Assembly: GCF_030272615.1 (NCBI RefSeq)
Contig: NW_026729317.1
Location: 1 to 50,000 of the forward strand
Length of the DNA stretch: 50,000 bases
Direction: 5' to 3'
DNA from: Cryptomeria japonica
Lineage: Eukaryota; Streptophyta; Pinopsida; Cupressales; Cupressaceae
The notes below the pieces were generated by a model that made no database searches, was not told where the DNA came from, and worked only from the letters and a program-made list of their open reading frames with translations. Shown piece after piece: positions 1 through 9,487 of the stretch (position 1 is the stretch's first letter; every line of letters begins with the position of its first letter). The translations under genes were made by a program, and so were the position numbers.

Positions 1-215
1 CGCACACGACGCCCCCTCCAGGTGCACGCACGTAGGCCGGGCCGGTGCACACCCGACGCCCTAGCAAGGTGCGCGCACCCCGGGCAGGGCTCACACTTGG
101 CGAACGGGGCGCACTTCGCGAGGGAGGGTGTGCACCTCGACGGGGGTGGGTGGCCGGGGTGGATTCGCACGTGGGTCGCGGTTTGCTAAGTACACACTGC
201 GGACAAGCTCATAAC
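1..215 (+). repeat. Partial 5' flank of the first 5S unit
   Basis: This is the tail of a spacer unit cut by the window edge. It aligns base for base with 7938-8151, apart from single-base differences: one G missing near 45, one extra C near 80 and one extra G near 201. It is GC-rich and holds no gene. Those one-base indels in runs of the same base are absent from all other units, so I suspect consensus errors. Confidence 0.85.
187..215 (+). promoter_or_regulatory. Upstream Pol III region of 5S copy 1
   Basis: Counterpart of 8124-8151 with one extra G near 201. That G moves the AT-rich TAAGTAC motif one base further from the gene. Confidence 0.45.
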
Positions 216-335
216 GGGTTGCGATCATACCAGCGTTAGTGCACCGGATCCCATCAGAACTCCGCAGTTAAGCGCGCTTGGGCCGGAGTAGTACTGGGAT
301 GGGTGACCTCCCGGGAAGTCCCCGGTGTTGCACCC
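216..335 (+). rRNA. 5S rRNA: 5S rRNA gene, copy 1 (two single-base insertions)
   Basis: First 5S gene of the array. It differs from the six identical later copies only by an extra T near 219-220 and an extra C within the C run at about 320-323. The first bulges terminal helix I (GGGTGC pairing with GCACCC). The second falls in helix V. If real, the insertions would make this a damaged variant. However, the surrounding 1.57 kb has many similar one-base insertions seen nowhere else, so a sequencing or consensus artefact is more likely than a pseudogene. The internal promoter boxes are intact. Confidence 0.9.
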
Positions 336-348
336 TTTTTTAGTTTTT
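336..348 (+). terminator. Pol III terminator of 5S copy 1
   Basis: Six T residues directly follow the GCACCC end of the gene (336-341), with a back-up run of five T at 344-348. Confidence 0.85.
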
Positions 349-1564
349 CGCCGGGCGTCGCAATGCTATTTGAATAAACCTTTTGCCCGTTTGCGTTCTC
401 GTCGGGGCCGGGCCGGGCCGGGGTGCGCTGCCCGCACTACCGCGCTGCGCGGGGGGCGACACCGAGCGCGCACCCGAGGCGCCCCGAGCACACAGGCCAC
501 GGTGCAACCCGGGCGTTGTGCGCGCACCCCGGTGCGCCCGAGGTGCTGCGCGCGCACCCAGGTGAAATCGGTGTGCACCTCGGCCATGTGCGCGCTCGGT
601 CGAGTCGCGCACGTTGGCCAAGGTGCACGGTGATGTTTTCTTACTCTAAGGTTCCGCACCAGACGCCCGGGACAGGTGAGCGAAGCTGGGCGGGGCCGGG
701 TGCGCGGCCGGGGCAGGTGCACGCAGCTGGAGAGAGCTTTGGAGCACACTTCGGAGCGCACCAATGATGCGCTCCATTCAAAAGTTTCCTGAAAAGGCAA
801 AAAAGTTGAGATTATAGAATTTCCCACTTGAGAGATTGTAAAAAAAAAAAATTTAAAATGAAGGAAACGCGGGGTGCCAAGGGTGTGCGCAGCCCAGCCA
901 AGGTGTGCGCACCAAGGCGCCCACCCTGGCGAAGGTGCACGCAAGGTGCGCACCCGAGGCAAACCGGACAATTAACCCAAACTTTCGACTTCGCGCGCAC
1001 CTTGGAGCGCACTTCGGAGCGCTCCTTGGTGCGCACCAATCTTGGGCACCTCGGAGTGCACCATGGCGCCCCACCAAGGTGCGCACCCGGGGCAAACCGA
1101 GCTCCGACTTCGTGCGCACCTTGGAGCGCACGAAAGGGTGCGCACCATGGCGCCCACCAAGGTGCGCAGCCCAGCCAAGGACGGTGCGCATCAAGGTGCG
1201 CACCCTGGCGAAGGTGCGCACCCGGGGCAACCGAGCTCCGACTTCGTGCGCACCTAGGAGCGCACAAAAGGTGCGCAACCCAGCCAAGGTGTGCGCACCC
1301 CCGGTCAAACCGAGCTCCGAATCGTGCGCACCAGAGGTGCACGCCATCGTGCGCACCTTGGAGCACACTTCGGAGCCCTCCTTGGTGCGCGCCGATGTTG
1401 CGCACCTCGGAGCGCACCCGGGGAAAACAATGCAATTAACCCGACTTTCGACTTCGTGGGCACCTCGGAGCGCTCTCGGGTTCGCACCTCGGAGCACACC
1501 GAGGTGCGCACCTTTGATGCGCTGCCTTCACCAATTTCCAGAAAAGGCAAGAGAAACATTGAGA

Positions 1565-2553
1565 AGGTGTGCGCACCGAGGTGCCCACCCTGGCGAAGGT
1601 GCACGCGAGGTGCGCACCCGGGGCAAACCGGGCTCCGACTTCGTGCACGCCGCACCTTGGAGCACACTTCGGAGCGCTCCTTGGTGCGCACCAGGGCGCG
1701 CAACCCAGCCGAGGTGCCCACCCCGGCGAAGGTGCACGCGAGGTGCGCACCCGGGGCAAACCGGGCTCCGACTTCGTGCACGCCATGGTGCCCACCGCGG
1801 CGAAGGTGCACGCGAGGTGCGCACCCGGGGCAAACCGGGCTCCGACTTCGTGCACGCCGCACCTTGGAGCACACTTCGGAGCGCTCCTTGGTGCGCACCA
1901 TGGTGCCCACCAGGGCGCGCAACCCCGCCGAAGGTGCACGCGAGGTGCGCACCCGGGGCAAACCGGGCTCCGACTTCGTGCACGCCGCACCTTGGAGCAC
2001 ACTTCGGAGCGCTCCTTGGTGCGCACCATGGTGCCCACCAGGGCGCGCAACCCCGCCGAAGGTGCACGCGAGGTGCGCACCCGGGGCAAACCGGGCTCCG
2101 ACTTCGTGCACGCCATGGTGCGCACCGCGGCGAAGGTGCGCACCCGGGGCAAACCGGGCTCCGACTTCGTGCACGCCGCACCTTGGAGCACACTTCGGAG
2201 CGCTCCTTGGTGCGCACCAGGGCGCGCAACCCAGCCGAGGTGCCCACCCCGGCGAAGGTGCACGCGAGGTGCGTACCCGGGGCAAACCGGGCTCCGACTT
2301 CGTGCACGCCGCACCTTGGAGCACACTTCGGAGCGCTCCTTGGTGCGCACCATGGTGCCCACCAGGCCGCGCAACCCAGCCAAGGTGTGCGCACCAAGGT
2401 GCACGCGAGGTGCGCACCCGGGGCAAACCGGGGTCCGACTTCGTGCACGCCGCACCTTGGAGCACACATCGGGGCGCTCCCGGGTTCGCACCGGCGTTGC
2501 GCACCGTGGTGGGCACCTCGGAGCACACCAAGGTGGGCAGCGAGGTGCGCACC
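1565..2553 (+). repeat. 128-bp tandem array, unit 1
   Basis: Copies of the GGTGCACGCGAGGTGCGC repeat start at 1731, 1805, 1933 and 2061. The last two steps are 128 bp and the first is a short 74-bp form. It matches 9488-10476. Confidence 0.85.
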
Positions 2554-4905
2554 TTTGATGCGATGCCTTCACTAATTTCCATAAAAGGCAAAAAAAAAAC
2601 GAGATTTTAAAATTTCCGTTTTGAAAGATAGTGAGAAAAAGGGAATGCTGGTGCCATCTTGAGCCCGCCCTGGTGCGCAGCCCAGCCAAGGTGTGCGCAC
2701 CAAGGTGCCCACCCTGGCGAAGGTGCGCGCCCGGGCAATTAACCCAACTTCCAACTTCGCGCGCGCCAGGGTGGGAGCGCACCCAACAACCGGGCCTGGG
2801 AAGAGCCAATGCGAGAAACCCCACCAAACGCTCTGACAAAAAAAGAGGGGGCGCTCCAGTAACCCCGCTTCGGAGCGCACCCTGGGCAAACCCAGCCAAG
2901 GTGCCCACCCCGGCCAAGGTGCAGGCGAGGTGCGCACCCGGGGCAAACCGGGCTCCGACAACGTGCACGCCGCACCTTGGAGCACACTTCGTAGCGCTCC
3001 CGGGTGCGCACCTCAGAGCACACCAAGGTGGGCAGCGAGGTGCGCACCTTTGATGCGCTGCCTTCACTAATTTCCAGAAAAGGCAAAAAAAAAAGGAGAT
3101 TTTAAAATTTCCGTTTTGAAAGATAGTGAAAAAAACGGAACGCGCGTGCCATCTTGAGCCCGCCCTGGTGCGCAGCCCAGGTAAGGTGCCCACCCTGGCA
3201 AAGGTGCGCACCCGGGCAATTAACCCTACTTCCGACTTCGTGCGCGCCAGGGTGGCAACCGGGCCTCGGAAGAGCCAATGCGAGAAACCCCACCAAACGC
3301 TCCGACAAAAAAAGAGGCGGCGCTCCAATAACCCCGCTTCGGAGCGCAGCCGGGGCAAACCCAGCCAAGGTGCCCACCCCGACGAAGGTGCACGCGAGGT
3401 GCGCACCCGGGGCAAACCGGGCTCCGACAACGTGCACGCAGCACCTTGGAGCACACTTCGAAGCACTCCCGGGTGCCCACCGGCGTTGCGCACCGTGGTG
3501 GGCAGCGAGGTGCGCACCTTTGATGCGCTGCCTTCACTAATTTCCAGAAAAAGGCAAAAAAAAATGAGATTTTAAAATTTCCGTTTTGAAAGATAGTGAA
3601 AAAAAAGGAACGCGGGTGCCATCTTGAGCCCGCCCTGGTGCGCAGCCCAGGCAAGGCATGCGCACCAAGGTGCCCACCCGAGGTGCACACCCGGGGCAAA
3701 CCGGGCTCCGACTTCGTGCAGGCCGCACCTTGGAGCACACTTCGGAGCGCTCCTTGGTGCGCACCATGGTGCCCACCAGGGCGCGCAACCCAGCCAAGGT
3801 CTGCACACTAAGGTGCCCACCCCGGCGAAGGTGCACGCGAGGTGCGCACCCGGGGCAAACCGGGCTCCGACTTCGTGCACGCCATGGTGCCCACCGCGGC
3901 GAAGGTGCACGCGAGGTGCGCACCCGGGGCAAACCGGGCTCCGACTTCGTGCACGCCGCACCTTGGAGCACACTTCGGAGCGCTCCTTGGTGCGCACCAT
4001 GGTGCCCACCAGGGCGCGCAACCCAGCCAAGGTGTGCGCACCAAGGTGCACGCGAGGTGCGCACCCGGGGCAAACCGGGGTCCGACTTCGTGCACGCCGC
4101 ACCTTGGAGCACACATCGGAGCGCTCCCAGGTTCGCACCAGCGTTGCGCACCTTTGATGCGCTGCCTTCACTAATTTCCAGAAAAGGCAAAAAAAAACGA
4201 TATTTTAAAATTTCCGTTCTGAAAGATAGTGAAAAAAACGGAACGCGGGTGCCATCTTGAGCCCTTCCTGGTGCGCAGCCCAGGCAAGTTGTGCGCACCA
4301 AGGTGCCCACCCTGGCGGAGGTGCGCGCCCGGGGCAAACCGGGCTCCGACTTCGTGCACTGCATGGTGCCCACCAAGGCGCGCAACCCAGCCAAGGTGCC
4401 CACCGCAGCGAAGGTGCACGCGAGGTGCACACCCGGGGCAAACCGGGCTCCGACTTCGTGCACGCCGCACCTTGGAGCACACTTCAGAGCGCTCCTTGGT
4501 GCGCACCAGGGCGCGCAACCCAGCCGAGGTGCCCACCCCGGCGAAGGTGCACGCGAGGTGCGCACCCGGGGCAAACCGGGCTCCGACTTCGTGCACGCCA
4601 TGGTGCCCACCGCGGCGAAGGTGCGCACCCGGGGCAAACCGGGCTCCGACTTCGTGCACGCCGCACCTTGGAGCACACTTCGGAGCGCTCCTTGGTGCGC
4701 ACCATGGTGCCCACCAGGCCGCGCAACCCAGCCAAGGTGTGCGCACCAAGGTGCACGCGAGGTGCGCACCCGGGGCAAACCGGGGTCCGACTTCGTGCAC
4801 GCCGCACCTTGGAGCACACATCGGGGCGCTCCCGGGTTCGCACCGGCGTTGCGCACCGTGGTGGGCACCTCGGAGCACACCAAGGTGGGCAGCGAGGTGC
4901 GCACC
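2554..4905 (+). repeat. Higher-order repeat copy 1, unit 1
   Basis: Four modules open with A-rich islands at 2554, 3049, 3519 and 4153. The next block (4906-6739) repeats it at an offset of 2,352 bp. Confidence 0.9.
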
Positions 4906-6739
4906 TTTGATGCGATGCCTTCACTAATTTCCATAAAAGGCAAAAAAAAAACGAGATTTTAAAATTTCCGTTTTGAAAGATAGTGAGAAAAAGGGAATGC
5001 TGGTGCCATCTTGAGCCCGCCCTGGTGCGCAGCCCAGCCAAGGTTTGCGCACCAAGGTGCCCACCCTGGCGAAGGTGCGCGCCCGGGCAATTAACCCAAC
5101 TTCCAACTTCGCGCGCGCCAGGGTGGGAGCGCACCCAACAACCGGGCCTGGGAAGAGCCAATGCGAGAAACCCCACCAAACTCTCTGACAAAAAAAGAGG
5201 GGGCGCTCCAGTAACCCCGCTTCGGAGCGCACCCTGGGCAAACCCAGCCAAGGTGCCCACCCCGGCCAAGGTGCAGGCGAGGTGTGCACCCGGGGCAAAC
5301 CGGGCTCCGACAACGTGCACGCCGCACCTTGGAGCACACTTCGTAGCGCTCCCGGGTGCGCACCTCAGAGCACACCAAGGTGGGCAGCGAGGTGCGCACC
5401 TTTGATGCGCTGCCTTCACTAATTTCCAGAAAAGGCAAAAAAAAAAGGAGATTTTAAAATTTCCGTTTTGAAAGATAGTGAAAAAAACGGAACGCGCGTG
5501 CCATCTTGAGCCCGCCCTGGTGCGCAGCCCAGGTAAGGTGCCACCCTGGCAAAGGTGCGCACCCGGGCAATTAACCCTACTTCCGACTTCGTGCGCGCCA
5601 GGGTGGCAACCGGGCCTCGGAAGAGCCAATGCGAGAAACCCCACCAAACGCTCCGACAAAAAAAGAGGCGGCGCTCCAATAACCCCGCTTCGGAGCGCAG
5701 CCGGGGCAAACCAAGCCAAGGTGCCCACCCCGACGAAGGTGCACGCGAGGTGCGCACCCGGGGCAAACCGGGCTCCGACAACGTGCACGCAGCACCTTGG
5801 AGCACACTTCGAAGCACTCCCGGGTGCCCACCGGCGTTGCGCACCGTGGTGGGCAGCGAGGTGCGCACCTTTGATGCGCTGCCTTCACTAATTTCCAGAA
5901 AAAGGCAAAAAAAAATGAGATTTTAAAATTTCCGTTTTGAAAGATAGTGAAAAAAAAGGAACGCGGGTGCCATCTTGAGCCCGCCCTGGTGCGCAGCCCA
6001 GGCAAGGCATGCGCACCAAGGTGCCCACCCGAGGTGCACACCCGGGGCAAACCGGGCTCCGACTTCGTGCAGGCCGCACCTTGGAGCACACTTCGGAGCG
6101 CTCCTTGGTGCGCACCATGGTGCCCACCAGGGCGCACCCGAGGCAAACCGGGCTCCGACTTCGTGCACGCCGCACCTTGGAGCACACATCGGAGCGCTCC
6201 CAGGTTCGCACCAGCGTTGCGCACCTTTGATGCGCTGCCTTCACTAATTTCCAGAAAAGGCAAAAAAAAACGATATTTTAAAATTTCCGTTCTGAAAGAT
6301 AGTGAAAAAAACGGAACGCGGGTGCCATCTTGAGCCCTTCCTGATGCGCAGCCCAGGCAAGTTGTGCGCACCAAGGTGCCCACCCTGGCGGAGGTGCGCG
6401 CCCGGGGCAAACCGGGCTCCGACTTCGTGCACTGCATGGTGCCCACCAAGGCGCGCAACCCAGCCAAGGTGCCCACCGCAGCGAAGGTGCACGCGAGGTG
6501 CGCACCCGAGGTGCACACCCGGGGCAAACCGGGCTCCGACTTCGTGCACGCCGCACCTTGGAGCACACTTCAGAGCGCTCCTTGGTACGCACCAGGGCGC
6601 GCAACCCAGCCAAGGTGCTCACCTCGGCGAAGGTGCACGCGAGGTGCGCACCCGGGGCAAACCGGGCTCGGACTTCGTGCACGCCGCACCTTGGAGCACA
6701 CATCGGAGCGCTCCCGGGTTCGCACCAGCATTGCGCACC
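4906..6739 (+). repeat. Higher-order repeat copy 2, unit 1
   Basis: Modules open at 4906, 5401, 5870 and 6226. This copy carries the private T at 5285 and T at 6624. Confidence 0.9.
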
Positions 6740-6913
6740 TTTGATGCGCTGCCTTCACTAATTTCCAGAAAAGGCAAAAAAAAGAAAAAAATGAGATTTT
6801 AAAATTTCCGTTTTGAAAGATAGTGAAAAAAACGGAACGCGGGTGCCATCTTGAGCCCGCCCTGGTGTGCAGCCCAGGCAAGTTGTGCGCACCAAGGCAC
6901 CCACCCTGGCCAA

Positions 6914-7417
6914 GGTGGGTCACGGGGTGGGTCCTAGGGTGGGTAACGGGGTGGGTACTAAGGTGCGTGCCAAGGTGGGTCATAGGGTGGGTGCCAAGGT
7001 GGGCACCAGGGTGGGTGTGCACCAACCCTAGCCAGGGTAGGTCACGGGGTGGTTGTCGGGGTGGGCGTCAAGGAGCCAAGGTGGGTGGCAAGTAGCCAAG
7101 TTGCGTGCCAAGGTGGGTGTCGGGGTGGGTGCCAAGGATCCAAGGTGGGTGCCAAGGAACCAAGGTGGGTGTCTGGGTGGGTGCCGAGGTGGGAGCCAGG
7201 GTGGGTCCCAAGGTGAGTGCAAAGGTGGGTGCCAGGGTCAAGGTGAGTGCCAATGTGGGTTCCAAGGTGCCAGGGTCAGGGTGAGTGCCAATGTGGGTTC
7301 AAAGGTGCTAAGTTGGGTGCGAGGTTGGGTGCGAGGGTGGGTGGGTGCCAAGGTGTGCTAGGTGGAAGCCCGGGTGGGTCGGCATCCCATGGGTGTCGAG
7401 TTGGGTGCCTGATGGGT
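6914..7417 (+). repeat. G-rich GGTGGGTGCC block, unit 1
   Basis: Same as 14837-15340. The densest run of G tracts is at 6917-6955. Confidence 0.9.
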
Positions 7418-7764
7418 GCTTCTTGTCAAGTTTTAGTCGTCGGGACTCATTTCGAGCCTTAGAGGTCGTTTCTTGTCCGGTTGCCCTGTCTTCGACCTGG
7501 GAACCCAATTTTGGTCCTCGGGTCCCATTTTTTTTTGTCTCGCATCCCACTTTTGGCCTGTGGCCTTTTCGGGGTCGATTCTCGTTTTGGGCATCAGAGC
7601 ATGTTTCTTCTCCTAAAACCCAATATTTGTTTATTAAGTCTCGGAACACATTTTTGTTCTCGTGGACCCATCATGGGTCTTGGAACGCATTTGTGGTCCT
7701 TGGGTCCCATTTTGCATCCCGAAACTTGTGTTTTGGTGCTTGATCCCTATTTTGGGTGCCCACC
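7418..7764 (+). repeat. T-rich degenerate repeat block, unit 1
   Basis: Same as 15341-15687: recurring GGGTCCCATTTT-like phrases and no gene. Confidence 0.8.
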
Positions 7765-8123
7765 TTGCACCAAGTGCGCACCCGGGGCAAACCGAGCGCC
7801 TTGGTGCACCGGGGCAAGATCGAGCGTGCACCCGAGGCGCCCCGAACATGCACCAAGGTGCACTCGGCCCACATGTGAGCGCAGGTCGTTGCGCCCGAGG
7901 TGGTGTGTGGGCACCGCGTTGCAGACGGGACACTGCACGCACACGACGCCCCCTCCAGGTGCACGCACGTAGGCCGGGCCGGGTGCACACCCGACGCCCT
8001 AGCAAGGTGCGCGCACCCGGGCAGGGCTCACACTTGGCGAACGGGGCGCACTTCGCGAGGGAGGGTGTGCACCTCGACGGGGGTGGGTGGCCGGGGTGGA
8101 TTCGCACGTGGGTCGCGGTTTGC

Positions 8124-8151
8124 TAAGTACACACTGCGACAAGCTCATAAC
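8124..8151 (+). promoter_or_regulatory. Upstream Pol III region of 5S copy 2 (reference)
   Basis: Plant 5S genes are known to use a TATA-like element near -28, a GC pair near -12 and C at -1, besides the internal promoter. Here an AT-containing TAAGTAC starts at -28 (8124-8130) and C is present at -1 (8151). There is no classical TATATA. The nearest GC pairs lie at -16/-15 (8136-8137) and -9/-8 (8143-8144) rather than -12/-11. The element is therefore a plausible but weak match. It is identical upstream of copies 2 to 7. Confidence 0.5.
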
Positions 8152-8200
8152 GGGTGCGATCATACCAGCGTTAGTGCACCGGATCCCATCAGAACTCCGC

Positions 8201-8215
8201 AGTTAAGCGCGCTTG
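8201..8215 (+). promoter_or_regulatory. 5S internal control region: A box
   Basis: AGTTAAGCGCGCTTG at gene positions 50-64 corresponds to the plant 5S A box (C at 59 where flowering plants usually have T). It acts with the intermediate element and C box to recruit TFIIIA and TFIIIC. The same box lies at +49 in every copy. Confidence 0.85.
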
Positions 8216-8217
8216 GG

Positions 8218-8223
8218 CCGGAG
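8218..8223 (+). promoter_or_regulatory. 5S internal control region: intermediate element
   Basis: CCGGAG at gene positions 67-72. Two bases (68, 69) differ from the CGAGAG I recall for flowering plants, and both changes are matched by partners at 107 and 106. Confidence 0.7.
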
Positions 8224-8230
8224 TAGTACT

Positions 8231-8248
8231 GGGATGGGTGACCTCCCG
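8231..8248 (+). promoter_or_regulatory. 5S internal control region: C box
   Basis: GGGATGGGTGACCTCCCG at gene positions 80-97, the highly conserved TFIIIA contact region. G80 and C96 replace the flowering-plant A:U pair. Confidence 0.85.
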
Positions 8249-8269
8249 GGAAGTCCCGGTGTTGCACCC

Positions 8270-8282
8270 TTTTTTAGTTTTT
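8270..8282 (+). terminator. Pol III terminator of 5S copy 2
   Basis: Six T directly after the gene (8270-8275), then AG and five more T (8278-8282). A run of four or more T on the non-template strand ends Pol III transcription, so the second run is a likely back-up. Confidence 0.9.
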
Positions 8283-8692
8283 CGCCGGGCGTCGCAATGC
8301 TATTTGAATAAACCTTTTGCCCGTTTGCGTTCTCGTCGGGGCCGGGCCGGGCCGGGGTGCGCTGCCCGCACTACCGCGCGCGCGGGGGCGACACCGAGCG
8401 CGCACCCGAGGCGCCCCGAGCACACAGGCCACGGTGCAACCCGGGCGTTGTGCGCGCACCCCGGTGCGCCCGAGGTGCTGCGCGCGCACCCAGGTGAAAT
8501 CGGTGTGCACCTCGGCCAGTGCGCGCTCGGTCGAGTCGCGCACGTTGGCCAAGGTGCACGGTGATGTTTCTTACTCTAAGGTTCCGCACCAGACGCCCGG
8601 GACAGGTGAGCGAAGCTGGGCGGGGCCGGGTGCGCGGCCGGGGCAGGTGCACGCAGCTGGAGAGAGCTTTGGAGCACACTTCGGAGCGCACC
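8283..8692 (+). other. GC-rich 3' flank of the 5S gene, no gene seen
   Basis: About 410 bp with the lowest repeat content in the unit. It starts with a moderately AT-rich stretch to about 8330, then a short GGCCG run (about 8339-8354) and a 10-bp CG alternation at 8375-8384. No start-to-stop frame here looks like a protein. The same stretch follows the 5S genes at 16206, 24129, 32052, 39975 and 47898, and at 349 in unit 1 with indels. Confidence 0.75.
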
Positions 8693-8805
8693 AATGATGC
8701 GCTCCATTCAAAAGTTTCCTGAAAAGGCAAAAAAAGTTGAGATTATAGAATTTCCCACTTGAGAGATTGTAAAAAAAAAAAATTTAAAATGAAGGAAACG
8801 CGGGT
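8693..8805 (+). repeat. A-rich island 1 (diverged form)
   Basis: Opens with TGATGCGCTCC, runs through CTGAAAAGGCAAAAAAAG and a 12-A tract (8771-8782), and ends in GAAGGAAACGCGGGTGCC. It shares the order of motifs with the ten later islands of the unit but is clearly diverged: TTCAAAAGTTTCC stands where they have TTCACTAATTTCC. It may be the oldest island. Recurs at 16616, 24539, 32462, 40385 and 48308. Confidence 0.75.
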
Positions 8806-9436
8806 GCCAAGGTGTGCGCAGCCCAGCCAAGGTGTGCGCACCAAGGCGCCCACCCTGGCGAAGGTGCACGCAAGGTGCGCACCCGAGGCAAACCGGACAA
8901 TTAACCCAACTTTCGACTTCGCGCGCACCTTGGAGCGCACTTCGGAGCGCTCCTTGGTGCGCACCAATCTTGGGCACCTCGGAGTGCACCATGGCGCCCA
9001 CCAAGGTGCGCACCCGGGGCAAACCGAGCTCCGACTTCGTGCGCACCTTGGAGCGCACGAAAGGTGCGCACCATGGCGCCCACCAAGGTGCGCAGCCCAG
9101 CCAAGGCGTGCGCATCAAGGTGCGCACCCTGGCGAAGGTGCGCACCCGGGGCAAACCGAGCTCCGACTTCGTGCGCACCTTGGAGCGCACAAAAGGTGCG
9201 CAACCCAGCCAAGGTGTGCGCACCCCGGTCAAACCGAGCTCCGAATCGTGCGCACCAGAGGTGCACGCCATCGTGCGCACCTTGGAGCACACTTCGGAGC
9301 CCTCCTTGGTGCGCGCCGATGTTGCGCACCTCGGAGCGCACCCGGGGAAAACAATGCAATTAACCCGACTTTCGACTTCGTGGGCACCTCGGAGCGCTCT
9401 CGGGTTCGCACCTCGGAGCACACCGAGGTGCGCACC
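8806..9436 (+). repeat. Proximal GC repeat field (diverged)
   Basis: Irregular copies of a phrase built from GGTGCGCACC, CCGGGGCAAACCGAGCTCC and CTTGGAGCGCAC. Here the repeat reads CCGAGCTCCGACTTCGTGCGC, where the later array reads CCGGGCTCCGACTTCGTGCAC, so this field is a separate, less regular family. It contains a perfect 14-bp palindrome TTGGTGCGCACCAA at 8954-8967. No gene seen. Recurs at 16729-17359 and every 7,923 bp after. Confidence 0.75.
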
Positions 9437-9487
9437 TTTGATGCGCTGCCTTCACCAATTTCCAGAAAAGGCAAGAAAACATTGAGA
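9437..9487 (+). repeat. Short A-rich island 2
   Basis: TTTGATGCGCTGCCTTCACC followed by AATTTCCAGAAAAGGCAAG. It has the front half of a standard island and lacks the ATTTTAAAAT core and the GATAGTG tail, so it is a truncated island. It marks the border between the proximal field and the 128-bp array. Confidence 0.75.

Larger units (their letters stand above)
216..8151 (+). repeat. 5S rDNA unit 1 (7,936 bp)
   Basis: It is 13 bp longer than every other complete unit. All the extra length lies between 216 and about 1570, as scattered one-base indels. From about 1570 onward it matches unit 2 at a fixed offset of 7,923. Private substitutions are T at 5285 (C elsewhere, CpG) and T at 6624 (C elsewhere). 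It carries T at 3809, shared with units 2 and 3. Confidence 0.95.
8152..8269 (+). rRNA. 5S rRNA: 5S rRNA gene, copy 2 (reference copy)
   Basis: Encodes the 5S RNA of the large ribosomal subunit, transcribed by RNA polymerase III with TFIIIA, TFIIIC and TFIIIB. The 118 bp from GGGTGC to GCACCC form a perfect terminal helix, and one or two T of the following run complete the usual ~120 nt. The internal promoter is present: A box at gene positions 50-64, intermediate element at 67-72, C box at 80-97. Against the flowering-plant consensus as I remember it, changes come in matched pairs that keep the helices: G3:C116 in helix I, C68:G107 and G69:C106 in helix V, G80:C96 in helix IV. Such compensation argues for a functional gene. 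The same sequence recurs without change in copies 3 to 7. Confidence 0.98.

Noticed and set aside
216-335. 5S copy 1 as a true pseudogene
   Set aside because: Its two insertions sit within a 1.57-kb zone of similar one-base errors at the window edge, so I keep it as a gene with doubtful consensus.
2480-2500. Pol III B-box-like GGGTTCGCACC, suggesting tRNA genes or SINEs
   Set aside because: The A of the GGTTCGA core is replaced by C, no A box sits at the right distance, no cloverleaf can be drawn, and the word is part of the GC subrepeat.
905-2575. Long open frames that look like repetitive proteins (both strands, all units)
   Set aside because: Several phases are open together over the same bases, codons follow the DNA subrepeat, A-rich islands fall inside the frames, and one-base differences between modules shift the phase without any sign of correction.
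6914-7417. Telomeric or interstitial telomere repeat
   Set aside because: GGTGGGTGCC units are G-rich but lack TTTAGGG or TTAGGG phrases and are too degenerate.
8270-8282. Rho-independent bacterial terminator
   Set aside because: The T run follows a eukaryotic 5S gene. The stem before it is helix I of 5S RNA, not a terminator hairpin.
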